From Geobacillus proteiniphilus (GTDB lineage: Bacteria > Bacillota > Bacilli > Bacillales > Anoxybacillaceae): a DNA stretch of 52,294 nt. Positions 33,985 to 42,271 of this stretch are shown one piece after another; positions within the stretch are counted from its first letter, which is position 1; each line of letters begins with the position of its first letter. The notes beneath the pieces were generated by a model. The model worked only from the letters and a program-made list of their open reading frames with translations, was not told the DNA's origin and ran no database searches. The DNA lies in the NCBI RefSeq assembly GCF_001908025.1, contig NZ_MQMG01000023.1, positions 1 through 52,294 of the forward strand, written 5' to 3'. Both the position numbers and the translations under genes were made by a program.

Positions 33985-35556
33985 ATGAGGATTTTGATGG
34001 TTTGTACAGAAAAACTCCCCGTTCCCCCTTTATTAGGCGGGGCCATTCAAACGTATATTTCCGGCATTCTTCCACATGTAAGCCAATTCCATGATATTAC
34101 CGTTTTAGGCATCAGCGATTCGTCGCTTCCCGAGCAAGAAACGATCCATGGCGTTCACTACGTGCGCGTACCGGGAAAAATATTTGAAATATACCGGGAA
34201 AACGTTGTTCGTTATGTGGAAGCGAACAAGTTCGATCTCATCCATATCTTTAACCGCCCCCGCCTTGTTCTGCCCATCCGGCAGGCAGCGCCCGACGCCA
34301 AAATGACGTTAAGTATGCACAATGATATGTTTCAACCGGAAAAAATCGATCCAGAAGAAGCAACGGCGGCCATCGCAGAAGTGGCCTACATCGTAACAGT
34401 GAGCGATTATATTGGCAATGTCATCCGCAGTCTATATCCGCAGGCATCGCCAAAATTGCACACGATTTATTCTGGAGTAGACAGCGAACGATTTTTGCCG
34501 GGAAATCATCCAAAAATGCAGAAAATACGCAACGACATTCGGCGGGCACATGGGTTGGAAAACAAAACGGTCATTTTGTTCGCCGGAAGGCTGTCGCGCA
34601 ATAAAGGGGTCGATAAACTCATTCTAGCATTGCCGGAGCTGGCAAAAAAATTTAAAAACTTAGCCCTGGTGATTGTCGGGAGCAACTGGTTTAGTGAAAA
34701 TGACATTACTGATTATGTCGCATATGTAAGAGCACTGGCGAAACGAATGCCTGTCCCCGTTGTCACGACAGGCTTTGTCCCACCGAATGAAATCCAAAAT
34801 TGGTTTGCGGCGGCTGATTTGTTTGTATGCACCTCGCAATGGCAGGAACCGTTGGCGCGCGTCCACTACGAGGCCATGGCAGCAGGCCTTCCGATCGTAA
34901 CGACCGCGAGAGGCGGCAATCCGGAAGTCATTTTCGCCAATGAAAACGGCCTTATCGTAGAAAATCCGGAGGACCCAAGTGATTTTGCCGACAAGATTGC
35001 CCAAATATTATCGGATCAATCATTGATGAGAAGAATGGGAGAAAAAGGCCGGCAGCTTGCTGGTTCGATGTATCATTGGGAGCGAGTCGCTTCCGAGTTA
35101 TTGGAAGTTTGGGAGCAGGCGGAGAAAATAGAACAAGCTGTAGTGAGTGAAGAACAAGCAGCCGGCATGACAATAGAACCGCTGAAAGAAGATGCAACAG
35201 AACAACTGAACCGGCCAACCCCTAAAGCGGATGCAAAAGAAAAAGTCCACTCGAAAAAGAACGCGGCAGCGTCATCCGACAAAACGAAAAAGGGAAAAGC
35301 CAAAAAAGAGCGTGCCATATCAATGGAAGACAATCAACAAACAGCTAAACAAAAAGAAGCTGCGGCAGAGCGAACAGAACCCGTGAAAAGCGCCCCAGCT
35401 CCTAAACAGCCCCAAACCGGCCGCCACATAAAACCTTTTACAATTACAAGCGGCAACCAACAAACGCTGGACGCGTCGCCTAAAACGCATTTGAACCGCA
35501 ACCAAGCTCAAGCGAAACATGACACAAAACATTTTACGATTGCAAGCTCACACTAA
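33985..35556 (+). CDS. cotSA: CotSA-like GT4 glycosyltransferase with extended tail
   Basis: The first ~385 residues are a GT-B glycosyltransferase (MRILMVCTEKLPVPPLLGGA; LFAGRLSRNKGVDKLI; CTSQWQEPLARVHYEAMAAG). B. subtilis CotSA ends about there. This one continues for ~140 residues of low-complexity sequence rich in Lys, Glu, Gln, Ala and Thr. Two similar short motifs occur in the tail (HIKPFTITSGN and KHFTIASSH, the latter at the very end). The tail may anchor the protein in the coat or bind other coat proteins. It follows cotS after 2 bases. Confidence 0.9.
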   Translation: MRILMVCTEKLPVPPLLGGAIQTYISGILPHVSQFHDITVLGISDSSLPEQETIHGVHYVRVPGKIFEIYRENVVRYVEANKFDLIHIFNRPRLVLPIRQAAPDAKMTLSMHNDMFQPEKIDPEEATAAIAEVAYIVTVSDYIGNVIRSLYPQASPKLHTIYSGVDSERFLPGNHPKMQKIRNDIRRAHGLENKTVILFAGRLSRNKGVDKLILALPELAKKFKNLALVIVGSNWFSENDITDYVAYVRALAKRMPVPVVTTGFVPPNEIQNWFAAADLFVCTSQWQEPLARVHYEAMAAGLPIVTTARGGNPEVIFANENGLIVENPEDPSDFADKIAQILSDQSLMRRMGEKGRQLAGSMYHWERVASELLEVWEQAEKIEQAVVSEEQAAGMTIEPLKEDATEQLNRPTPKADAKEKVHSKKNAAASSDKTKKGKAKKERAISMEDNQQTAKQKEAAAERTEPVKSAPAPKQPQTGRHIKPFTITSGNQQTLDASPKTHLNRNQAQAKHDTKHFTIASSH

Positions 35557-35600
35557 CACGAATCGAAAATCGCCAACAAAGAAAATGACGGACATCCAAA

Positions 35601-35918
35601 TTGAACGCTCCCCCATCTACGCTTACGCTTAGAGGCGGGAGATTCTTGGGAACACCTGCCCTACGGCAGATGATTCACCAAGCCATCCCCGTGCGTCCCA
35701 CGGTTTGGCTGCCTTACGAAGACAGCAAACGAAGCCCCTCATTCAAGATATTCCGGGCGGCGTTCTCGTCCCGGTCGTGTACTGCCCCGCAGTGCGGACA
35801 CACCCATTCGCGGACATGCAGTGATTTCACGTCGGCCTGCCGGCGCCCGCAGCATGAGCACCATTCATCCCCCACTTACGCTCACGCGTGGAAGTGGGGG
35901 TCTTCTCGGTTCAAGATG
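35601..35918 (-). mobile_element. Non-autonomous IS605-derived element, copy 1
   Basis: A 318-base unit repeated at 37157-37469. In the minus-strand sense it has a left-end hairpin (CCCCCACTT...AAGTGGGGG), a stub of tnpB, a non-coding part that should be the omega-RNA scaffold, and a right-end hairpin (CTCCCGCC...GGTGGGGGAG type). The minus-strand flank before the left end is TTTAT, and the right end finishes TTCAA. It has no tnpA, so it must be mobilised in trans. Such palindrome-bounded IS605 derivatives are known as PATEs. Confidence 0.8.
35714..35875 (-). pseudogene. tnpB 3' stub, copy 1
   Basis: A 53-codon open frame holds only the end of TnpB: the zinc ribbon ([16 protein letters not shown]) and RuvC motif III ([12 protein letters not shown]). 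RuvC motifs I and II are gone, so it cannot cut DNA. The stub probably survives because it overlaps the guide RNA and transposon end. Confidence 0.85.
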
Positions 35919-35964
35919 ATAAAATAAACCCAGACATTATCCTCGATTTATTTTCATATGTAGA

Positions 35965-36294
35965 TTAAATACCGTGGTAACTTCTAAATGCAGAAAGAAC
36001 ACGCTGAAAATCATATGGGTGCATCATGCCATAAAATTTTCGAAATCTAGTAGTAGTAGGTATTTCATTATACCAATCATATTGAACACAAGAAGGTGAT
36101 CGTAAACCAGCATATCTCCAATGAATAATTTCTATACGATGAGGAAAACGTTTAGATTTCTTTGATCTTGTAATCTTCAATCCAATAGCAAGTACACGAC
36201 TGCCTCTGAAACCCAAAATAAGAACAGGACGATAAGCACCGCCCTGCCCTTCTTGAAATTGAAAATAAATATCGTATATTCCTCCTGGCACCAT
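35965..36294 (-). CDS. PemK/MazF-family toxin
   Basis: A 109-residue probable endoribonuclease toxin. Family marks are GGIYDIYFQFQ at the start, RPVLILGF, a LKITRSKK strand, and GLRSPSCVQYDWYNEIP. MazF-like toxins cut mRNA at short motifs. The start ATG overlaps the stop of the upstream antitoxin candidate (TGATG), and CAGGAGG lies just inside the gene. It lies in AT-rich DNA unlike its neighbours, so it is probably acquired. Confidence 0.72.
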   Translation of the reverse strand: MVPGGIYDIYFQFQEGQGGAYRPVLILGFRGSRVLAIGLKITRSKKSKRFPHRIEIIHWRYAGLRSPSCVQYDWYNEIPTTTRFRKFYGMMHPYDFQRVLSAFRSYHGI

Positions 36295-36536
36295 CAGTCT
36301 TCCAACCACCGTCGATGAACAGGATTATTCGGATCAACAATAACAACACCGTTGGAATTAACATCGAGTATATCACCAGGAGGTAGTCGATCAAAATTGA
36401 TTTGCGAACTTAAAGCAGCATTCATTTGTGCATATCGAACTTGTCGAAATCGTCTAGAGCGAAAGGATCTGGATTGTTGAAATCCTTTTCTTCTCCTAAC
36501 AGGAGCTTTCAATCGCCGATTCTCCTTTCGTTTCAT
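36294..36536 (-). CDS. Putative antitoxin of the PemK-like module
   Basis: An 80-residue protein. The first ~35 residues are strongly basic (KRKENRRLKAPVRRRKGF), suitable for nucleic-acid contact. The tail carries NGVVIVDPNNPVHRRWLED, a G-x-V-x2-D-x-N-x-P-x4-WLE pattern. The 1-base overlap with the toxin suggests coupled translation. I assign antitoxin from position and layout, not from a recognised DNA-binding fold. Confidence 0.6.
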   Translation of the reverse strand: MKRKENRRLKAPVRRRKGFQQSRSFRSRRFRQVRYAQMNAALSSQINFDRLPPGDILDVNSNGVVIVDPNNPVHRRWLED

Positions 36537-36617
36537 ATGCCATCACCACCTGAAAAGGGTAGTAATAGCATATGTAATATTAAGCAAAAAATTTATAAAT
36601 TAAACATAAATGGAAAT

Positions 36618-36761
36618 TTATTCTTCAAGCCATTCCAAGTCATCTGGATCATTTTCATCCAAAAGAACCCGACCTTCATCATCTGCTTTAAATACCTTGA
36701 TTTTTCCAGTTGCAATTAATGATTGAGGATTTGACCTTTTAGTCTCTGTTGTTGGGGTCAT
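36618..36761 (-). CDS. 47-residue protein sharing the antitoxin tail motif
   Basis: A micro-protein starting MTPTTETKRSNPQSLIATGK. Its tail EGRVLLDENDPDDLEWLEE has the same spacing of conserved residues as the tail of the 80-residue neighbour (G-x-V-x2-D-x-N-x-P-x4-W-L-E-[DE]). The ribosome site is weak. It is the first gene of the island and may be a second antitoxin, a regulator or a decoy. Confidence 0.5.
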   Translation of the reverse strand: MTPTTETKRSNPQSLIATGKIKVFKADDEGRVLLDENDPDDLEWLEE

Positions 36762-37156
36762 ATCTTTACACTTTTTTCTTTATTTTTCACCATCCAAAAA
36801 ACAATTTTGGTGATACCAATTATCCCCATAAATCAGGTGATTTATGATGATAAGTTGTATATAATTATATCATAATCCCCACAAAATGAGGTGAGTCCCC
36901 CGTAAAAATTTCTATAAAAGTAATATAGGGGAGTATGTATTGATACATCAAATGTTAATCTGTTTAATTTTCTGGTTTGCATAAGATGTATCCTAGGAAC
37001 TTATCCAAGATTATCTTAATTTTTTAAGTAATCTTGGTTTTGATACAGAAAAATAAAAAAGAGAAGTCAGATTAATTCTAAATCCAACTGAACATAATCT
37101 AAACGCTGTTCCATACGCTTACGTTTATGTTTTACATATAATGAACCGCAGTCTTT
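36762..37156. other. AT-rich non-coding region upstream of the TA island
   Basis: About 395 bases without a gene. A perfect 8-bp inverted repeat, ATAAATCA-GG-TGATTTAT, stands at 36828-36845, about 70 bases before the 47-residue gene, and could be an operator for autoregulation. No convincing -35/-10 pair was found. Confidence 0.45.
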
Positions 37157-37469
37157 TTGAACGCTCCCCCACCTACGCTTAGAGGCGGGAGATTCTTGGG
37201 AACACCTGCCCTACGGCAGATGATTCACCAAGCCATCCCCGTGCGTCCCACGGTTTGGCTGCCTTACGAAGACAGCAAACGAAGCCCCTCATTCAAGATA
37301 TTCCGGGCGGCGTTCTCGTCCCGGTCGTGTACTGCCCCGCAGTGCGGACACACCCATTCGCGGACATGCAGTGAATTTCACGTCGGCCTGCCGGCGCCCG
37401 CAGCATGAGCACCATTCATCCCCCACTTACGCTCACGCGTGGAAGTGGGGGTCTTCTCGGTTCGAGATG
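37157..37469 (-). mobile_element. Non-autonomous IS605-derived element, copy 2
   Basis: Nearly identical to 35601-35918. The differences seen are a 6-base deletion near the right end, a 1-base insertion in the tnpB stub, and one substitution near the left end. The minus-strand flank before the left end is again TTTAT and the right end again finishes TTCAA. The outer flanks differ from copy 1, so this is a separate insertion, not a block duplication. Confidence 0.8.
37264..37426 (-). pseudogene. tnpB 3' stub, copy 2 (frameshifted)
   Basis: The same zinc-ribbon and RuvC-III stub as copy 1, but an extra A (GTGAATTTC versus GTGATTTC on the + strand) breaks the frame. Confidence 0.85.
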
Positions 37470-37581
37470 ATAAAAATGAGAATACAATCCCACAGCAAAT
37501 GAGGGAAACAAACCATAACCATCCCTTTCCCGGCGCCGCAACGCATTCAGGCAAAGATGCGTTTCAACGCAAGGAAATGCG

Positions 37582-37992
37582 TTACTGCACAAACCCGATC
37601 ATCGTCACCGCGAGAAGCTGCGCGCGCCCGATGACCGTTTCGTTTCCCTGTTCATCGGCGATCGTCAACTCGGTCGCCGTGCACTTCTTTAATATGCCTT
37701 CATAGCTCTTATCCTTCATGACAAATTGGCATTTCAGCGGCGGCAAATGGCCGGGCAGCTCCGCCAAAAAGGCCAGCCGCTCGTCGAGCGCCATCGCTTG
37801 GAATTCTTTTTTGGCAAAAAATTCAGTCGGTTCCTCCTCGCCGCCTCGTTCATCGTTGGAATTTCCTTCCTCTTCCTGTTGCGTTCGGCTAGTCCACATA
37901 AACGTTTCTTGCATATGCGCCGCCGCCCGCATCGCTTTTGGCTGCACAATGTAAAGCAACGGCTCCGTCTCCACAACGTTTTGTTTCCGCAC
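37582..37992 (-). CDS. cotO: Spore coat protein CotO
   Basis: A 136-residue protein next to fabI, exactly where B. subtilis has cotO (yjbX). The head VRKQNVVETEPLLYIVQPKA is typical. An acidic linker (EEEGNSNDERGGEEEP) separates it from a C-terminal domain with LPGHLPPLKCQFVMKDKSYE. CotO is a morphogenetic protein needed for outer coat assembly. The start is GTG behind GGGGG; the upstream ATG has no ribosome site. It has its own promoter, as a terminator isolates it from fabI. Confidence 0.82.
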   Translation of the reverse strand: MRKQNVVETEPLLYIVQPKAMRAAAHMQETFMWTSRTQQEEEGNSNDERGGEEEPTEFFAKKEFQAMALDERLAFLAELPGHLPPLKCQFVMKDKSYEGILKKCTATELTIADEQGNETVIGRAQLLAVTMIGFVQ

Positions 37993-38064
37993 GTCGATCC
38001 CCCTTTTCCATGCTTGCCTTACCTTATATATGTATGCCCGTGATCTCAATAATTGCCCAAGTCA

Positions 38065-38100
38065 AGCAAAAAACAGCCGCTCCATCAACAGGAACGGCTG
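38065..38100 (-). terminator. fabI terminator
   Basis: CAGCCG and CGGCTG arms with a 15-base loop, and a minus-strand T-run of six. Confidence 0.85.
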
Positions 38101-38111
38101 CTCGCACGTTT

Positions 38112-38888
38112 TTAATATCCTAAAATGTGGTATCCCGAGTCGACGTGAATAATTTCCCCGGTGATGCCGCGCGACAAGTCGCTGAACAAAAACAGCGCCG
38201 CATCGCCGACTTCTTCTTGGGTCGTCGTCCGGCGGAGCGGAGCGCGTTCTTCGATTTGCTTTAAAATCGAGTTGAAATCGCTCACCCCTTTGGCCGACAG
38301 TGTGCGAATCGGTCCAGCGGAAATGGCATTGACGCGGATGCCGTATTTGCCTAAATCGTTCGCCAAATATTTCACGCTCGCATCAAGCGACGCTTTCGCC
38401 ACACCCATAATGTTGTAGTTTTGCACGACGCGCTCGCCGCCTAAGTACGTGAGGGTGACGATGCTGCCGCCTTCCGTCATCAGCTCTTTCGCCTCGCGCG
38501 CAACCGCGGTGAGCGAATATGCGCTGATATTGTGGGCGAGCAAAAAGCCTTCGCGGCTGACGTTCATATATTCCCCGCTCAAGTCTTCTTTATTGGCGTA
38601 GGCGATGCAATGAGCGACGCCGTGGATGACGCCGACTTGTTCTTTGATTTGCGCGAAACATTGAACGATGTCTTCATCTTTTGCCACATCGCATGGCAGC
38701 AGAAGCGAACGTTCGTCCCCAAGCGTATCCACAAGCGCCCGCACCTCTTTTTCAAACCGCTCTCCGGCATACGTAAACACCAACCGAGCGCCGGCAGCGT
38801 GAAGCGAACGAGCAATGCCCCAGGCGATGCTTCGTTTGTTCGCCACCCCCATCACGACATATGTACGTCCTTCCAACGATAAGACCAT
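38112..38888 (-). CDS. fabI: Enoyl-ACP reductase FabI
   Basis: This 258-residue enzyme reduces trans-2-enoyl-ACP in the last step of each fatty acid elongation round. It is an atypical short-chain dehydrogenase: NAD loop GVANKRSIAWGIA and the Y-x6-Y-x3-K region (LGGERVVQNYNIMGVAKASLD) are intact. GGGAGGATGAACG before the ATG at 38888 sets the start. A strong promoter and a FapR-like box lie upstream, so control by malonyl-CoA through FapR is likely. Confidence 0.96.
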   Translation of the reverse strand: MVLSLEGRTYVVMGVANKRSIAWGIARSLHAAGARLVFTYAGERFEKEVRALVDTLGDERSLLLPCDVAKDEDIVQCFAQIKEQVGVIHGVAHCIAYANKEDLSGEYMNVSREGFLLAHNISAYSLTAVAREAKELMTEGGSIVTLTYLGGERVVQNYNIMGVAKASLDASVKYLANDLGKYGIRVNAISAGPIRTLSAKGVSDFNSILKQIEERAPLRRTTTQEEVGDAALFLFSDLSRGITGEIIHVDSGYHILGY

Positions 38889-38917
38889 TCGTTCATCCTC
38901 CCAATTATCATTTATTC

Positions 38918-38934
38918 TTAGCACCAGGTGTTAA
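38918..38934 (-). promoter_or_regulatory. FapR-like operator
   Basis: TTAGCACC-A-GGTGTTAA is a near-perfect palindrome resembling the FapR box (TTAGTACC...GGTACTAA). It lies just downstream of the fabI -10, where a repressor would block transcription. Confidence 0.65.
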
Positions 38935-38938
38935 TTCT

Positions 38939-38967
38939 ATTATAGGCGATGCGGCGGCCGATGTAAA
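38939..38967 (-). promoter_or_regulatory. SigA promoter of fabI
   Basis: On the minus strand TTTACA (38967-38962), a 17-base spacer and a perfect TATAAT (38944-38939). Confidence 0.82.
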
Positions 38968-39086
38968 TGCACGCTTCCCTTTTGCCTTCCGATTCCTTCA
39001 TGCTGGCGGCGGTTTTTCCCACTTTGCAAAACCGGCGCGATTCGCTAATATGGTATATGGCACATTTGAATGGAGAGGATCGTTCC

Positions 39087-40262
39087 ATGGATCATGATCG
39101 TTTTTCCAAATCGAAGCTGGATTACCATATGCTGTTCCTTTTATTCTTGATGGCGGTCGTCAGCGCCATCGCCATCCATAGCGCAGAACCGATGCTGCCG
39201 GAGAAACTGCAAAACGTCAACTTCGCTTCGAAACAGCTGCAATGGTACGCCATCGGCGCTGTCGTGATCGCCTTGACGATGATCATTGACTATGATCGGC
39301 TGTTTCAAATCGCTTGGTATTTGTATGGATTCGGGATGTTGCTGTTGCTTGGGCTGGAATTGAACGTCCCAGGATCAGTAACCATTAAGGGGGCGACGAG
39401 CTGGTACCATCTACCTGGAGGCAACTTTCAACCATCCGAGCTGATGAAAATTTTTATGATCATCGTCCTAAGTCGCATCATCGTCAACCATCGGGAAAAA
39501 TATCCCGAACCGACGATCAGCGATGATTTTAAATTGCTTGGCAAAATCGCTTTGACCGTCTTGCCGCCGCTCATTTTGCTCGCCAAGCAGCCGGACATGG
39601 GCATGTCGATGGTGTTTATGGCCATCACCGCCACCTTGGTGCTCGTTTCCGGCATCCGCTGGCGCATCATTTTCGGCATTGTCCTTTCCGGTGTAACAAT
39701 GGTGGCAGTCGTTGTGTTCATTTTCTTTTATTTTCCTGATTTCTTCCATAAGTACATTATTAAAGAAGATTACCAGTTGAACCGGTTTTACGGCTGGCTG
39801 GCTCCATATGAATATTCCAACGAACAAGGCTTCCAGCTCATCCGTTCGCTTATGGCCATTGGGTCAGGGGAACTGTATGGGAAAGGATTGGGCAACTTAC
39901 AAGTCTATTTGCCGGAGGCGCACACAGACTTTGTGTTTGGCGTCATCTCAGAACAGTTCGGATTTGTCGGCTCAAGCATCGTCGTGTCTCTCTTTTTCCT
40001 GCTCATTTATCGCATGATCCATATTGCCTTGGAGAGCAACGATTTATATGGCAGCTATTTATGCGCCGGCGTCGCGGGCATGATTACGTTCCAAGTGTTC
40101 CAAAACATTGGCATGACGATTGGACTTTTGCCGATCACGGGGTTGCCGCTTCCGTTCATCAGCTATGGAGGAAGCTCGCTGGCGACTTATATGCTGGCGA
40201 TCGGCCTCGTCTTAAACGTTCATTCGCGAACGCGGAAGTTTATGTTCGCAAGCGATGAATAA
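39087..40262 (+). CDS. rodA: RodA/FtsW/SpoVE-family peptidoglycan polymerase
   Basis: A 391-residue SEDS glycosyltransferase with about ten membrane helices; it polymerises lipid II into glycan strands together with a class B PBP. Family blocks are FQPSELMKIFMIIVLSRII, KQPDMGMSMVF, IAIGSGELYGKG-like AIGSGELYGKGLG, EAHTDFVFGVISEQFGFVG and GLPLPFISYGGSS. I start at 39087 after GGAGAGGATCG. It fits RodA best, but the exact paralogue cannot be fixed without alignment. Confidence 0.92.
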   Translation: MDHDRFSKSKLDYHMLFLLFLMAVVSAIAIHSAEPMLPEKLQNVNFASKQLQWYAIGAVVIALTMIIDYDRLFQIAWYLYGFGMLLLLGLELNVPGSVTIKGATSWYHLPGGNFQPSELMKIFMIIVLSRIIVNHREKYPEPTISDDFKLLGKIALTVLPPLILLAKQPDMGMSMVFMAITATLVLVSGIRWRIIFGIVLSGVTMVAVVVFIFFYFPDFFHKYIIKEDYQLNRFYGWLAPYEYSNEQGFQLIRSLMAIGSGELYGKGLGNLQVYLPEAHTDFVFGVISEQFGFVGSSIVVSLFFLLIYRMIHIALESNDLYGSYLCAGVAGMITFQVFQNIGMTIGLLPITGLPLPFISYGGSSLATYMLAIGLVLNVHSRTRKFMFASDE

Positions 40263-40263
40263 A

Positions 40264-40295
40264 GCCGCTTGCTGTGTCCGCAGGCGGCGTTTTTT
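40264..40295 (+). terminator. rodA terminator
   Basis: GCCGCTTGC pairs with GCAGGCGGC (one G-U pair) and GTTTTTTG follows. Confidence 0.85.
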
Positions 40296-40468
40296 GTCGC
40301 CATCAAGCTCAACTCCACTTCTTTGTTTCCTGGCCGCGGGCTCCGCCGTTTGGGCGTTGCCCCCGCAAAAGCCGCGATGAGACGGGCAAAACCGCCGCAT
40401 CTTTTCTTTTCCTGACTGAACGGACATACTGGTAGTACAACCACTATGGCGAGAAAGGAGCACATTCG

Positions 40469-41206
40469 ATGCAAGTGGACATCATCGGCGACATTCATGG
40501 CTGCTTCCGTGAATTCGCCGCATTGACGGAAACACTCGGCTACCATTGGGACGAAGGGGTGCCGATTCATCCCGACGGACGAAAGCTCGGCTTCGTCGGC
40601 GATTTGACCGACCGCGGTCCTGAATCGCTGAACATGATCGAGATCGTCTGCGCCCTTGTTGAGCGAAATTTGGCTTACTACGTGCCAGGCAACCATTGCA
40701 ATAAGCTGTACCGCTTTTTTTTAGGACGAAACGTGCAAATCGCCCACGGGCTTGAGACGACCGTCGCCGAGTACCGCTCCTTGCCTCCAAGCGAACAGGA
40801 GATGATCCGCCGCAAGTTCATCCGCCTGTATGAACAGGCGCCGCTGTATGCGGTGCTCGATGAGGGGCGCCTTGTCATCGCCCACGCCGGCATCCGTCAC
40901 GACTATATCGGGCGGACGGACAAAAAAGTCAAGACGTTCGTCCTGTATGGGGACATCACCGGCGAAACGAACCCGGACGGGACGCCGGTGCGCCGCGACT
41001 GGGCGAAACGGTATCACGGCAGCGCATGGGTCGTATATGGCCACACGCCGGTCGAAAAACCGCGGTTTGTCGGGCGGACGGTCAACATCGACACCGGCTG
41101 CGTATTCGGCGGCACGCTGACCGCCTTGCGCTATCCGGAAATGGAAACGGTCTCCGTTCCTTCCTCAATGCCGTTCGTTCCAGAAAAATTCCGCACGTTC
41201 TCCTAA
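40469..41206 (+). CDS. prpE: Bis(5'-nucleosyl)-tetraphosphatase PrpE
   Basis: A 245-residue metallophosphatase. In B. subtilis PrpE hydrolyses Ap4A asymmetrically and has been linked to spore germination. Metal motifs are [31 protein letters not shown], and the later HAGIRHD and GHTPV. The ATG follows AAAGGAG. Its last 4 bases overlap the end of the convergent pseudouridine synthase gene. Confidence 0.93.
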   Translation: MQVDIIGDIHGCFREFAALTETLGYHWDEGVPIHPDGRKLGFVGDLTDRGPESLNMIEIVCALVERNLAYYVPGNHCNKLYRFFLGRNVQIAHGLETTVAEYRSLPPSEQEMIRRKFIRLYEQAPLYAVLDEGRLVIAHAGIRHDYIGRTDKKVKTFVLYGDITGETNPDGTPVRRDWAKRYHGSAWVVYGHTPVEKPRFVGRTVNIDTGCVFGGTLTALRYPEMETVSVPSSMPFVPEKFRTFS

Positions 41207-42114
41207 TCAGCGCACCGTCTGCGCGCTGCCTCGATGAGGAGCTCCATATCGTCAGGAAGCGGGGCGGAAAATGTATACCAGCGCCCGGCAAACGGGTGAA
41301 AAAACGACAGCTGCCGGCTATGAAGCGCCTGGCGGCCGATCATCTCCCGGCTTCCGCCGTACAGTTCATCGCCGGCGAGCGGGTGGCCGAGATAAGCCAA
41401 ATGGACGCGGATTTGGTGCGTGCGCCCCGTCTCCAGCCGGAGCGAAACGTATGTATAGCCATAAAGCCGCTCCAGTACACGAAAATGAGTGACAGCCGGC
41501 TTCCCGTCTTCCCGCACTTCGCGGGCAATGATGCTGTCGCTTTGGCGGCCGATGGGGGCGTCAATCGTCCCTTCATCCTCGACGATGACGCCATGGCAAA
41601 TGGCCTCATACGTGCGCACAACGTGCCCTTTTTGTTGCAATGCCGACAACAAATGATGAACATGGCGGTGCTTGGCGACGAGCACGAGCCCGGACGTGTC
41701 GCGGTCAAGCCGAGTGACGATATGGACGGTCGAGTCGAGCTGCTGCTTTCGATAATGGTGAAGCAAGCCATTGGCGAGCGTCCCGCCCGGATGGTGGCGC
41801 GACGGAATCGTCGCCAATCCCGCTGGTTTGTTGACAACAAGGACGTAATCGTCTTCATACAGAATGTCAAGCGGCATCGGTTCGGCGTCCATCCAATCGC
41901 TTGTCCGCTCCGGCGGAAAGACAACCGACAGTGTCTCGCCGGCGCGCAGCATATGGCGGACGGTGACGGGCTGCCCGTCAACCAACAGCGCCCCGCCATG
42001 GAATTTAATATCGGTAAGCGCCGTCCGCGAAATGCCGTTCTCTTGCAAAAACTGGCGCAGCAGCTTTCCGTCGTGCTGTTCATCAATGGAAAAGGTCATG
42101 GTAAACGGCGGCAA
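41203..42114 (-). CDS. RluA-family pseudouridine synthase (YjbO)
   Basis: A 303-residue RNA pseudouridine synthase. An S4-like N-terminal domain (about 10-80) precedes the catalytic domain with [16 protein letters not shown], whose second D is the nucleophile. [20 protein letters not shown] and [20 protein letters not shown] are family blocks. The RNA target (probably rRNA or tRNA) is not evident. The TTG at 42114 follows AAAGGTGA; an ATG at 42099 is a less well placed option. It matches B. subtilis yjbO in position. Confidence 0.92.
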   Translation of the reverse strand: MPPFTMTFSIDEQHDGKLLRQFLQENGISRTALTDIKFHGGALLVDGQPVTVRHMLRAGETLSVVFPPERTSDWMDAEPMPLDILYEDDYVLVVNKPAGLATIPSRHHPGGTLANGLLHHYRKQQLDSTVHIVTRLDRDTSGLVLVAKHRHVHHLLSALQQKGHVVRTYEAICHGVIVEDEGTIDAPIGRQSDSIIAREVREDGKPAVTHFRVLERLYGYTYVSLRLETGRTHQIRVHLAYLGHPLAGDELYGGSREMIGRQALHSRQLSFFHPFAGRWYTFSAPLPDDMELLIEAARRRCAD

Positions 42115-42271
42115 TGTTCGTCACCTTTCTGACTAAAAAATCTCCGTCTTTTGGTCATCGTGTCCATCCGCCTTTCTTTAACGCCGCTGCAACGGAATCG
42201 GCACCGTGCCAAAAGACCATCACCTCGCCGCAAACGGGAAGCCTTGCCTAACCAAGGAGGCGGGCTTTCCC

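Noticed and set aside
41026-42132. 368-codon + frame across prpE end and the pseudouridine synthase gene
   Set aside because: It is antisense to a conserved RluA-family enzyme and lacks a start signal.
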